Assembly: GCA_030550235.1 (NCBI GenBank)
Contig: JAUQPU010000003.1
Location: forward strand, 143,897-193,966
DNA: 50,070 bases
DNA from: Thermoproteota archaeon
Lineage (GTDB): Archaea > Thermoproteota > Nitrososphaeria_A > Caldarchaeales > Calditenuaceae
Reading direction: 5' to 3'
A model generated the notes under the pieces. It ran no database searches and was not told where the DNA came from. It worked only from the letters and a program-made list of their open reading frames with translations. Position 1 is the stretch's first letter, and the number at the start of each line of letters is the position of its first letter. Below, in pieces: positions 41,706-49,627 of the stretch. A program made the position numbers and the translations under genes.

Positions 41706-42224
41706 CTATTTTCTAGGAGTGAGTAAGGAGGCCAGGCTGGCTAAGGCGCCTATTATCGCGACGAGGCACAGTATTCTGAGAGGTGTTACAAAGGGCTCCA
41801 TGATGAGGCGGACATTCTCTGCGGGGGCGTGGACAATAACTGCAGCGTAGCCCCCGACGGCGCCAGCTACGGCCAGTCCAAAAGAGCTCCCGGTAAAACC
41901 TACGTATAGCGCTGTGAAACCCACCAAGGCTAGGGCCTGGTTAACCCTCCCCTCGCCCATGCTTTCAGCGGCAGAATACAGGTGCGAGAGGCCTAGGAAC
42001 CCGCAGAAACCCACTATCATGTAAAGTAGGTATCCGAGGATATACCACATTCCTGGGCCTCCAGCCACCACTATTTTTAGCAGCACCGGGAAGGGCTCAA
42101 ACGGAAGCATAAAGAGCAGCGTCCAGAAGGCCGATACAAAGCCGTTAAACACGGCTCCCTTCCTATACCTCGACGCCCACAGGCGTCCTACACCTTTCCA
42201 TTCAGTCCGTTCCTCTGCAGACAC
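41706..42224 (-). CDS. Hypothetical four-helix membrane protein
   Basis: Not recognised. The 172-aa protein has a polar basic N-terminus (RTEWKGVGRLWASRYRKG), four or five hydrophobic segments, and ends in LLTPRK. HLYSAAESMGEGR lies between helices. Converges with the exported protein gene. Nothing in the neighbourhood fixes its role. Confidence 0.6.
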   Translation of the reverse strand: MSAEERTEWKGVGRLWASRYRKGAVFNGFVSAFWTLLFMLPFEPFPVLLKIVVAGGPGMWYILGYLLYMIVGFCGFLGLSHLYSAAESMGEGRVNQALALVGFTALYVGFTGSSFGLAVAGAVGGYAAVIVHAPAENVRLIMEPFVTPLRILCLVAIIGALASLASLLTPRK

Positions 42225-42292
42225 CTATGTCACCATCAGCCTACGCGATCACTGATTTTTAAACAATCGCAAACCATGACAGGTAAGCATTT

Positions 42293-42850
42293 TTAGCCGT
42301 GCTTAATGGCTATTATGGTAAGCCCAGCCGATACGAGGAGAGAGGCAATCGTCTCCTGTATGGCGACACCCTCCCATGGCCAATTTATCATCCAGACTGC
42401 TAGACTGGCAAGAAAGGCGACGATACCGTAGAGACCGGGGCCTAGCTCCTTCATGAGGATGGCGCACACACCATACACCAGTAGCGTCAATCCGAACATT
42501 ATGAAGAGGATCATGGAGACTATTCCATGCGCGGCGCCAAAATCCTCCGACAATACGCCGACCAGCACCAGGTCTATGCCGGCTATTAAGAATAGAATAG
42601 ACCACGGGATGACGAGGCGCTGGCGTCTCCCCCGAATTATCAGTACCGCCGTCAGGGCGGCGAGTATGCCAGCGACTATTAGGCCTGTGTTGAAGATTGC
42701 GGCGATTGGCCCCTGCCTCCCGTAGTTGCCGAGGTCGCTTAGGGCATTATTATTGAAGTTGAACCAAGGTGACACGGCTATTGCGGTTGCGATGAACGGG
42801 TATGCAACCCATGCTGCAGCTAGGCCCGTATATCTAGCCCTCACGTACAT
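42293..42850 (-). CDS. DUF998-family membrane protein
   Basis: A 185-aa protein with six hydrophobic helices. SPWFNFNNNALSDLGNYG followed by AAIFNTGLIVAGILAAL is the DUF998 signature. A loop SEDFGAAHGIVSM later carries the conserved His. The family is common in archaea and its function is not established. Confidence 0.8.
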   Translation of the reverse strand: MYVRARYTGLAAAWVAYPFIATAIAVSPWFNFNNNALSDLGNYGRQGPIAAIFNTGLIVAGILAALTAVLIIRGRRQRLVIPWSILFLIAGIDLVLVGVLSEDFGAAHGIVSMILFIMFGLTLLVYGVCAILMKELGPGLYGIVAFLASLAVWMINWPWEGVAIQETIASLLVSAGLTIIAIKHG

Positions 42851-42877
42851 TATATGTGCTCGACGGGGAGATAAGCC

Positions 42878-44431
42878 TTAGCCTAGAATGGCGGGGAGGG
42901 TGTTTGGGTTTGAGAGGAGTATCCAGATGAATAGGATGTCAAGCGCGAGGATTACGGACCAAATGGCTATTGCCGCCTTCTCAGGAATTTTCGTCCGAGG
43001 CGTCAGGTATTCAAAGGGCCACTCTTCATACTCCATCGCTTCCTCAACCTCTAGGACCTGGATAGCTGCGGCAGCTAACGACTGACTTGCAGGTTCTGCG
43101 GCAAAGCCAACCACTCCACGCCCAGGATGCTCCGTCTTCTCCCATATGACTGGCTTAGCTATCTCCTGATATATCGCCCTCAGACTTGCCAGAGGCATCA
43201 TAACGTAGGAGTAAAATAGCATAGGAAGGATTACATGCCACCAAGGCGTCTTAACCCTCTCAAGCCACCCGCCAAGAAGCCAGGCTGAGATGAAGACTAT
43301 GTTCAGGAATACCGGCAGAATCGCCCATGTCGGGAATACGCCGCTAAGAAGTGGCGGCGCAAAACCATATAGCTCCAGTACCCAGAGCCCAGTAAGGGCG
43401 AAGCTAACCCAGTTCAACAGGACTACTATCGGGGAGAACAACATGATTAGGATTGAGAATAGTCTGACTGGCCCAATCCTTCTCATAAGGCTTGGGCTCC
43501 AAAGAAATGTAAGATACTTCCAGAGGCTCTGGAGCCAACCCCTATACCATCTAGTCCTCTGCCTGAGCCATTTCTTGAAGGTCACAGGCGCCTCCTCCCA
43601 ATGTCTCGCATCTATGACTCCTATCTTCATCCCTGAGACTGTCATCCGGACAGCTAGCTCCGCATCCTCCGCAACATTCAGCGAATCCCAGCCACCCACA
43701 TACCTCGCTCCCGTCTTCCAAAAGTAGTTGCCAGTACCCCCAAGCGGCGTGTAGAGGCCGAGTCTAGCCCTCCCATTCAGCCAGATTCGGAACCAGCCGG
43801 CATACTCGTATGCAAAGACCCGAGTTATCCAGGAGTCCTCCTCATTATTTATCCTCAGAATCGCCTGCACTGCATCATATCCGTGGTTCACAAGCGCCGC
43901 GACAGCCTTCTGAAATGCATCCAAGTCAGGTATATCCTCCACGTCAACAATCCCCACAACCTCCCCCGAGCATAGTGCTAAGGCATCGTTAAGGGCGCTC
44001 GGCTTGGTGGGATAAAATGCTCTGCGCGCTATTGCCTTCACATTGTTTGGATACTTCTGTTGCATGAATATTGATATACGCTCACCTAAGGGGTCGTCGG
44101 TAACTACAACAACCTCCTTAAGACTTGAAGGATAGGAGACGTGATTGACAATCACCTCTATCGTCCTTGGCAGAATAGGTTCATTCATAGCTGGAACAAT
44201 CACCGACACCTTGGGAAACCTGCTCGGCGGTAAGTGAGGACTAAAGATCGGCCCCACACCCCTAACAGTCAGTAAAATGTGATACAATCCCCACACAATA
44301 TAGAAAATAGTGATAAAATATGCCAAGAATACTAATGTTGGACGTGTAAATGCATACAAAATAAGTGAAAAAGTTAGTAATAGAATAGCGGTGATTGTTA
44401 TTCGCTTGTTAAATATTCTTCTCTTTGACAA
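42878..44431 (-). CDS. Processive family 2 glycosyltransferase
   Basis: A membrane-bound GT2 enzyme of 517 aa, like cellulose or hyaluronan synthases. Two helices precede the catalytic domain (PKVSVIVPAMNEP). GIVDVEDIPDLDAF carries the DxD-type residues, GGTGNYFWKTGARYVGGWD and NVAEDAELAVRM hold the acceptor-site ED, and RQRTRWYRGWLQS is the processive QxxRW motif. Several membrane helices follow. It probably makes or exports an exopolysaccharide or glycolipid. It overlaps the upstream zinc-domain gene by 23 bases. Confidence 0.92.
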   Translation of the reverse strand: MSKRRIFNKRITITAILLLTFSLILYAFTRPTLVFLAYFITIFYIVWGLYHILLTVRGVGPIFSPHLPPSRFPKVSVIVPAMNEPILPRTIEVIVNHVSYPSSLKEVVVVTDDPLGERISIFMQQKYPNNVKAIARRAFYPTKPSALNDALALCSGEVVGIVDVEDIPDLDAFQKAVAALVNHGYDAVQAILRINNEEDSWITRVFAYEYAGWFRIWLNGRARLGLYTPLGGTGNYFWKTGARYVGGWDSLNVAEDAELAVRMTVSGMKIGVIDARHWEEAPVTFKKWLRQRTRWYRGWLQSLWKYLTFLWSPSLMRRIGPVRLFSILIMLFSPIVVLLNWVSFALTGLWVLELYGFAPPLLSGVFPTWAILPVFLNIVFISAWLLGGWLERVKTPWWHVILPMLFYSYVMMPLASLRAIYQEIAKPVIWEKTEHPGRGVVGFAAEPASQSLAAAAIQVLEVEEAMEYEEWPFEYLTPRTKIPEKAAIAIWSVILALDILFIWILLSNPNTLPAILG

Positions 44432-45401
44432 TTGAATACACCGACTCTAAGAGAACGTCTTTGAAGTCCTCAAATCTCCCCCCTCTCATCGGAACCAATG
44501 TGAAGTATGCGGGGTTCAAGACTTTTCTATACTCAGCCGCTCCTTTTTCATCCAATATAACTATAAAATGTATGCCAAGGTCTACTGCCTTTGAAACCGT
44601 GCTCATCGCCTCCATAATGTTGACCCCCTCGCTCAGGACCTCAATCGCAGCAACCTTATTGTTGAAGTAAATCAGCACGTGAGCTAAATGCACCGTCCCG
44701 CTCTTCCCCTTTATAATCTTTAGAGCCTCGGCTCTCACACCTAAGCTATGCTCCAACTCTCTCTCGATTTTCTGGATTAGATCTATTACCGGCTGAACCT
44801 TCTGAAGATCGCTACTCACGGTAAAGACGGGATATCTCTCTAAATTGAGCTTATCGAGTGTCGTCACATGGTCTTTATCGCATCTCAGGGTTGTTAATGG
44901 GTACTGGAATATCGTGCCGCATCTTTGACATCGGAATCCAAGGCCTGGTCGGCCGTAGTCTATACCCACCCTCTTCAGAGTCTTCCCGCATTTCGGGCAT
45001 TTTTCTATCACTCCCTGATCATCTTTTATGAAGTCCTCCACACCAGCCATGAAGCCACACTCATAGTGCACGACCAAGTCTATACGGAGAAGGTCATTCC
45101 ACCTGCAGTTCGGACATAGGACTTCAAGTTTAAGAGAGGTGGAGCGGCATATTGAGCAGGAGGGGAACGAGACATACCCCTTCACCTCGAGGAAGGCCTC
45201 CCTATAGTGTTTTATTATATTGTCAGCCGGGATATGGAATCCAGCTATACTATAATAGACTCCGAAACCCGGGACTAGGGTGGGTGAGATTTCCATCCCA
45301 CTTCTCTCCTTCAAAAGAATCAGGACTAGGTCCTTCACATTGGAAATTTGCTGATTCTCCACAATGCCCCGCGATGTCCTCAACTTAAGAACACCATCCA
45401 T
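44409..45401 (-). CDS. TackOD1-like zinc-domain protein with C-terminal nuclease-like domain
   Basis: A 330-aa protein. Residues about 80-170 have cysteine pairs CSIC, CPNC, CPKC and CQRC, the tail HYECGFMAGVEDF, and GIDYGRPGLGFRCQRCG, the pattern I associate with the Thaumarchaeal output domain TackOD1. The C-terminal third (HVLIYFNNKVAAIEVLSEG) recalls restriction-enzyme-like folds but without a sure active site. It is cotranscribed with the glycosyltransferase, overlapping it by 23 bases, so it may control polysaccharide synthesis. The domain name is from memory and not confirmed. Confidence 0.65.
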   Translation of the reverse strand: MDGVLKLRTSRGIVENQQISNVKDLVLILLKERSGMEISPTLVPGFGVYYSIAGFHIPADNIIKHYREAFLEVKGYVSFPSCSICRSTSLKLEVLCPNCRWNDLLRIDLVVHYECGFMAGVEDFIKDDQGVIEKCPKCGKTLKRVGIDYGRPGLGFRCQRCGTIFQYPLTTLRCDKDHVTTLDKLNLERYPVFTVSSDLQKVQPVIDLIQKIERELEHSLGVRAEALKIIKGKSGTVHLAHVLIYFNNKVAAIEVLSEGVNIMEAMSTVSKAVDLGIHFIVILDEKGAAEYRKVLNPAYFTLVPMRGGRFEDFKDVLLESVYSIVKEKNI

Positions 45402-45580
45402 ACCCTCAGGCCTGTCTGCTAAAAACCGGTGAGTTTTGACCTTTTAAAATTTATCCGTAGCCGGTTTCCATATTCCCAATTTTTTACTAATAGAGTTCGG
45501 CAACTCTTGATGTGGCTTAAGACCAGGCTTCTTCGTTTGTGAGGGTGTAAAAGTAAAAGATGGCTCGCATTGTGGTTAAC

Positions 45581-45589
45581 GCTTATATT
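45581..45589 (+). promoter_or_regulatory. TATA box of the 86-aa membrane protein
   Basis: GCTTATATT is centred about 31 bases before TTG 45616, supporting that start and a near-leaderless transcript. Confidence 0.5.
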
Positions 45590-45615
45590 GTAGCTATACT
45601 CGTTAACTTCTCGGC

Positions 45616-45876
45616 TTGTCTAGGGACCAGCAGATTGGTGTTTTACTGCTTGTGGGCTGCGTCGCAGGAATAATCTTGTATGGCTGGCTGGTTCTCTTCA
45701 GTCAGTGGGCTATATTTGTCCTGCAGCTGACGGCCTTCGCGGGTGTTGCAGTGATCCTCGGTGTTCTCGCCTGGATAGGTTATACACTGGCTACGACACC
45801 TCCGCCGAAGCCGCTAGAGGAGATTGAGAAGGAGCTCGCCAAAGAAGCTGGCGAGTCTAAGCCTGAAGAGAAATAG
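45616..45876 (+). CDS. Small two-helix membrane protein
   Basis: An 86-aa protein with two hydrophobic segments (about residues 8-28 and 35-58), then a proline turn (TTPPPKPLEEI) and a charged helix rich in Glu and Lys that would face the cytoplasm. I do not recognise the family. Start TTG from the promoter position. Confidence 0.7.
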   Translation: MSRDQQIGVLLLVGCVAGIILYGWLVLFSQWAIFVLQLTAFAGVAVILGVLAWIGYTLATTPPPKPLEEIEKELAKEAGESKPEEK

Positions 45877-45883
45877 AGAATCG

Positions 45884-46840
45884 CTACATCTCTTTTGAGA
45901 GTTCTTTTTTGAGTTCGCGAGTAGCCAACGCTACTGCCTCCCTGCTCGTATACTTGGGTCTCCAGCCTAGTGACATCAACCTCTTAATGTCCAAGTGCAT
46001 GTATTTGACGTCTCCAGGCCAGCCGCGGCCGCCTGGCCCGCCTGTGAATACGTACTCAACCTCCTTTAGGCCTAGGGCCTCGCAGACAGTGTCGGCAACC
46101 TCCTTCACCGTTATGGCGTCCATGCTACCTACATTGTAGACCTCGTAGACGTCTGACCTCTTCTCTATTGCTGCGAGTGTAGCCTCAACCGTGTCTACCA
46201 CCCATATGTATGATTTCTTTTGGGTTCCGTCTCCAAGTATCTCGAGTCTGTGGGGGTTAGTCATGAGTTTTCTCGTGAAGTCGTGGACCACGCCGCGTCT
46301 GGCCTTTGGGCCGACTATGTTGGCGTATCTGAGTGCTACTCCTGGGATGTTGTAGGTGTGGGCGTAGGCTGAGAGTAGTGCTTCGCAGGCGAGCTTTGAG
46401 GCTCCGTAGGTTGAGATCGGCTTCATAGGTGAGTAGTCCTCGGGGGTGGGGAGGATTGTTGCCTCGCCGTAGACTGTTGAGGAGGATGCGAAGGCCACGA
46501 CAGATACGTCTATCCTCCTTGCAGCCTCTAGAATGTTTAGCGTGCCTCTGATGTTGTGTTCAAGGTGCTCCTCCGGATCTCCCATCCTGACCTCTGGGTT
46601 TGCGGCTAGGTGAATTATTGTCCTGCATCCTCGCGATGCTTCATCGACTTTCTGCCTATCTCGAATATCTCCTTCTATGATTTTGAGCAGTCTGTTACCT
46701 ATGTGCTGTGCTATGTTCCTTCTGTGGCCTGAGGAGAAGTTGTCCAGTATTGTAACTTCTATTTCCTGCTTGAGAAGTCTGTCTAGAACGTGGCTACCTA
46801 GGAAGCCTGCTCCTCCTGTAAGGAGTACTGGGCCATCCAT
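45884..46840 (-). CDS. NAD-dependent nucleotide-sugar epimerase (GalE-like)
   Basis: A short-chain dehydrogenase of the extended type, 318 aa. It has the NAD loop LLTGGAGFLGSHVLDRLL, the acidic IEGDIRD, the Ser in VAFASSSTVYGEA and the catalytic pair in STYGASKLACEALL, then LRYANIVGPKARRG. It probably makes UDP-galactose or a related sugar, consistent with the glycosyltransferase nearby. The substrate cannot be fixed from sequence. Confidence 0.9.
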   Translation of the reverse strand: MDGPVLLTGGAGFLGSHVLDRLLKQEIEVTILDNFSSGHRRNIAQHIGNRLLKIIEGDIRDRQKVDEASRGCRTIIHLAANPEVRMGDPEEHLEHNIRGTLNILEAARRIDVSVVAFASSSTVYGEATILPTPEDYSPMKPISTYGASKLACEALLSAYAHTYNIPGVALRYANIVGPKARRGVVHDFTRKLMTNPHRLEILGDGTQKKSYIWVVDTVEATLAAIEKRSDVYEVYNVGSMDAITVKEVADTVCEALGLKEVEYVFTGGPGGRGWPGDVKYMHLDIKRLMSLGWRPKYTSREAVALATRELKKELSKEM

Positions 46841-47088
46841 TACTATTCTCTTTCTTTAGTCGAGGCTGCTAATACTCTCTTGAAGTAGTTGTTTCTGTTT
46901 CGTTCTCTTGGTGTGGGTGATTTGTGGGGGCGTGGCTCTATCTTCGGTGTTTGGCTTCTGACCTTGCCTGCTTTTGTTATGGAACCATGGGATGGCATTT
47001 CAGTCTAGGCTTGTTACTCCGTCTATAAGTAGTTTTCCATGCTGTTTGGTGCGAGGCCTGTTTTTGGTTGTTGGTGTGCTTTACCAAA
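46841..47088. other. T/G-rich non-coding spacer before znuA
   Basis: No convincing gene. The + strand is rich in T and G, unlike most spacers here. A frame from 46974 runs in phase into the metal-binding protein, but it lacks a promoter and conserved features. It also carries the epimerase upstream region. Confidence 0.5.
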
Positions 47089-47100
47089 TATTTAAATTTA
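47089..47100 (+). promoter_or_regulatory. TATA box of the znuACB-like operon
   Basis: TATTTAAATTTA is centred about 29 bases before ATG 47124 and decides that start over the upstream TTG/ATG codons. Confidence 0.55.
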
Positions 47101-47123
47101 GGTTGTGCCTAAGTTTTCGCAGT

Positions 47124-48032
47124 ATGAGACTCCGGCTTATTATTCTAGCCGTAGTGATTCTCGCTATAGTATTTTCTAGCTTGATGCTTACAAGGTTCTG
47201 GTCTATGTCGGGTGAGGTGGGTGGTCGTTCTGTTGCTGTTACTTGGGGGCTTCTAGGCGAGATTGTTTATAGGCTTGGTGGAGGTGAGATTGAGGTTGTT
47301 CAGCTTCTCCCGCCTGGTGTTGAGATTCATGACTGGGAGCCGGCGCCGGAGACTGTCAAGGAGGTGTCTAGGGCGAGGTTGCTTATCTGGACTCTTGAGG
47401 GGCTGGATGATTGGGCTCAGGGTCTCGCGGAGGCTACGGGCGTTGAGAGCTTTGAGGCCGCGAAAAGAGTTCAGCTTTTACACACCGGCGAAGAAGTTCA
47501 TGGGGGTCATACGGGTTATGATGTCCACTTCTGGCTCAACCCCCTGAATGTGAAGATTGTTGTTGAGGATGTTGCTGAGAGGCTGGCCTCGGAGTTCCCT
47601 GATTTGGCGCCGAAAATCAGGGAGAATGCTGCGGCATTTATCGGCGAGCTTGAGGCATTTCATCAGGAGGCTTTGGAAGAGCTGCGGCCGTATCGTGGGA
47701 GGATTTTTGTCACTCAGCATGACTCGTTTAGGTATTTTGCCGCCGCTTATGGTCTGAACGCTATAGCTGTGCTTGGTCCTGAGGAAGAGGAACCTACTCC
47801 TCAGCATCTCGGCGAGGTGATTGAGGTTATTAAGGGGTTGTGTATTATTTATGCGGAGGATGGTGTCGTCTCTCCTGTTATTTCATCTCTGAGCCGTGAG
47901 TATGGGGTAGAGGTGATGATGCTTTATACTGGCGAGGCTTTGACGCTTGAGGATGTTAAGGCGGGTAAAGGTTATGTCTATTTGATGCGCTCGAATATCA
48001 AGGCGCTGGTGGAGGGGTTTGAATGCGGTTAA
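47124..48032 (+). CDS. Metal ABC transporter substrate-binding protein (ZnuA-like)
   Basis: A cluster A-I lipoprotein-like binding protein for Zn2+ or Mn2+, 302 aa. It has an uncleaved-looking N-terminal anchor (RLIILAVVILAIVFSSLML). The metal ligands are His in PPGVEIHDWEPAPETV, His in GYDVHFWLNPLNV, His in FVTQHDSFRYFAAAYG and an acidic residue in YAEDGVVSP. A short His loop (HTGEEVHGGHTG) before the second ligand resembles the metal-rich loop of ZnuA. Start chosen from the TATA box; the gene overlaps the ATPase gene by 14 bases. Confidence 0.9.
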   Translation: MRLRLIILAVVILAIVFSSLMLTRFWSMSGEVGGRSVAVTWGLLGEIVYRLGGGEIEVVQLLPPGVEIHDWEPAPETVKEVSRARLLIWTLEGLDDWAQGLAEATGVESFEAAKRVQLLHTGEEVHGGHTGYDVHFWLNPLNVKIVVEDVAERLASEFPDLAPKIRENAAAFIGELEAFHQEALEELRPYRGRIFVTQHDSFRYFAAAYGLNAIAVLGPEEEEPTPQHLGEVIEVIKGLCIIYAEDGVVSPVISSLSREYGVEVMMLYTGEALTLEDVKAGKGYVYLMRSNIKALVEGFECG

Positions 48033-48756
48033 AAACGTGGTCTCGTTCGAGGATGTCGCCATCTCCTATGTGAGGGGTGTTCATGCCGTTAGTAATGTCT
48101 CGTTCAGTCTTGGTGAGCGTGAGGTTGTCTTTCTCTTAGGGCCGAATGGTGGAGGTAAGTCAACCATCCTCAAGGCCATTGTTGGCTTGGTTAGGCCTGA
48201 ACGGGGAGTAGTCAGGGTCTTCGGCCAGGATGTTAGACGATTCAAGGAATGGTGGAGGATCGGGTATCTCCCGCAGAATGCGGTCTCCTATTTTGAGAGG
48301 ATGCCTATCAGTGTTGGCGAGTTCTTGCACGCTTCTAAAGTCGTTGAGAGGGGGTTCGAGCCGGAGGAGGCTCTTGAGCTCGTGGGGGTCGAGAACCCCT
48401 CGAGGATTCTGGGGCAGAGCATTAACGGCCTCTCGGGGGGTAATTTCCAGAAAATCCTGCTCGCCGCGTCCCTAATTAATAGGCCTGAGCTATTGCTGTT
48501 GGATGAGCCTACTGTTTATCTGGATCAGGGGGGAGTGGTTGCGCTGATCGGGCTTCTTGGGAGGCTTCGGGATGAGTGGGGGCTTTCAGCGATTATCGCC
48601 ACGCATGATATCGCGGCTCTCTCGACTGTTGCGTCGCGGGTTATCTGTGTTAATAGGGGTGCTCTCTTCGATGGCGATATAAGTGACTTGGTGGGCTCTG
48701 AGCAGCTCTGCAATATCTATGGGTTTCACGTCTATCTCGTGAGGCACGGGCACTAG
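48019..48756 (+). CDS. Metal ABC transporter ATP-binding protein (ZnuC-like)
   Basis: The ATPase of the importer, 245 aa: Walker A LLGPNGGGKSTILKAIVG, Q-loop IGYLPQNAVSYFERMP, signature INGLSGGNFQKILLAASL, Walker B LLLLDEPTVYLDQGG and switch IIATHDIAALS. The signature reads LSGGNFQK in place of the usual LSGGxxQR. The start is TTG 48019, just after GGTGGAGGGG, a good Shine-Dalgarno within the binding-protein gene. Confidence 0.92.
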   Translation: MNAVKNVVSFEDVAISYVRGVHAVSNVSFSLGEREVVFLLGPNGGGKSTILKAIVGLVRPERGVVRVFGQDVRRFKEWWRIGYLPQNAVSYFERMPISVGEFLHASKVVERGFEPEEALELVGVENPSRILGQSINGLSGGNFQKILLAASLINRPELLLLDEPTVYLDQGGVVALIGLLGRLRDEWGLSAIIATHDIAALSTVASRVICVNRGALFDGDISDLVGSEQLCNIYGFHVYLVRHGH

Positions 48757-48760
48757 GGCC

Positions 48761-49567
48761 TTGCTTCCTGAGATTTTTCTTCAGCCCTTCATGCAGAGGG
48801 CGTTCTTGGCCGCCTTGGTGGCGGGTTTCCTCCTTCCCTTTGTGGGGTGTTTTATTGTGCCTAAGAAGCTCTCTCTTCTGGGTGACTCGTCTTCTCACTT
48901 TGTCTTGGCTTCTTTGGCGTTGGGTGCGCTTTTTGGTGTGTCTGGTGTGCTGGCGGCGTATGTTGCTGTAGTGGTCGGTGTGTTTGCTGCTTTGAGGCTT
49001 GTGAGGGGGCTGGGTCTCTCGGGTGACCAGGTTTTGGCTATTCTTCTCTCTTTCAGCGCCGCGATGGCCTCCTTGGCGATTTCTAGGGGTGCGCGAGTTA
49101 GTTTGGGGTCTGTTCTTTTTGGGAGCTTGTTGGCGGTGCAGGTCGAGGATATTGTGGCTGGTCTGTTGGTCGCGGTCTTTGCCTTCGTCTTTGTTGTCAG
49201 GAACTTTGGTAGGGTGCTGCTATATACTGTGAGTGAGGAGTTGGCGAGGATTAGGGGGGTGAATGTGTCTTTGTATGAGGTTTTGTTTGCGCTTGTCACG
49301 GGGCTCGCGGTGGCTGTGAGTGTTCGGATTGTGGGCGTGCTTCTTGTTACCGCGCTTATTGTTGTTCCTGTGATGGCGGTTGGTCTTCTGGTCTCTTCTA
49401 TGCGTAGGGCCATCTTGTTCTCTGTCGTTTTCGGTGAGGCTTCTCTTCTCGCCGGTGTCGTCCTTTCCTATCTCCTTGACATCGCACCTGGAGCCGCGAC
49501 TGTCTTTATTCTGATAGCGGTTTTTGCAGTCTCTCTTCTCTTGTCTAGGTCTGGTTTGCGTGTATAG
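48761..49567 (+). CDS. Metal ABC transporter permease (ZnuB-like)
   Basis: The membrane subunit, 268 aa with about eight to nine helices. AALVAGFLLPFVGCFIVPKK, LLGDSSSHFVLASLALG (metal-path region), ILLSFSAAMASLAISRGA and VRIVGVLLVTALIVVPVMA match the family. It starts with TTG 4 bases after the ATPase stop. It is the last gene of the operon; the next gene has its own TATA box. Confidence 0.92.
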   Translation: MLPEIFLQPFMQRAFLAALVAGFLLPFVGCFIVPKKLSLLGDSSSHFVLASLALGALFGVSGVLAAYVAVVVGVFAALRLVRGLGLSGDQVLAILLSFSAAMASLAISRGARVSLGSVLFGSLLAVQVEDIVAGLLVAVFAFVFVVRNFGRVLLYTVSEELARIRGVNVSLYEVLFALVTGLAVAVSVRIVGVLLVTALIVVPVMAVGLLVSSMRRAILFSVVFGEASLLAGVVLSYLLDIAPGAATVFILIAVFAVSLLLSRSGLRV

Positions 49568-49595
49568 CGTATCTTTTTTCTCGTTCGTGTGGTAA

Positions 49596-49606
49596 AAGAT
49601 ATATTT
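49596..49606 (+). promoter_or_regulatory. TATA box of the acylphosphatase-repeat gene
   Basis: AAGATATATTT is centred about 26 bases before GTG 49628, a leaderless arrangement. Confidence 0.5.
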
Positions 49607-49627
49607 CGTGTAGAGGGTGGGTTGGTG

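Noticed and set aside
46974-47123. N-terminal extension of the ZnuA-like protein
   Set aside because: In frame, but the TATA box at 47089-47100 and the signal anchor starting at ATG 47124 argue that this part is not translated.
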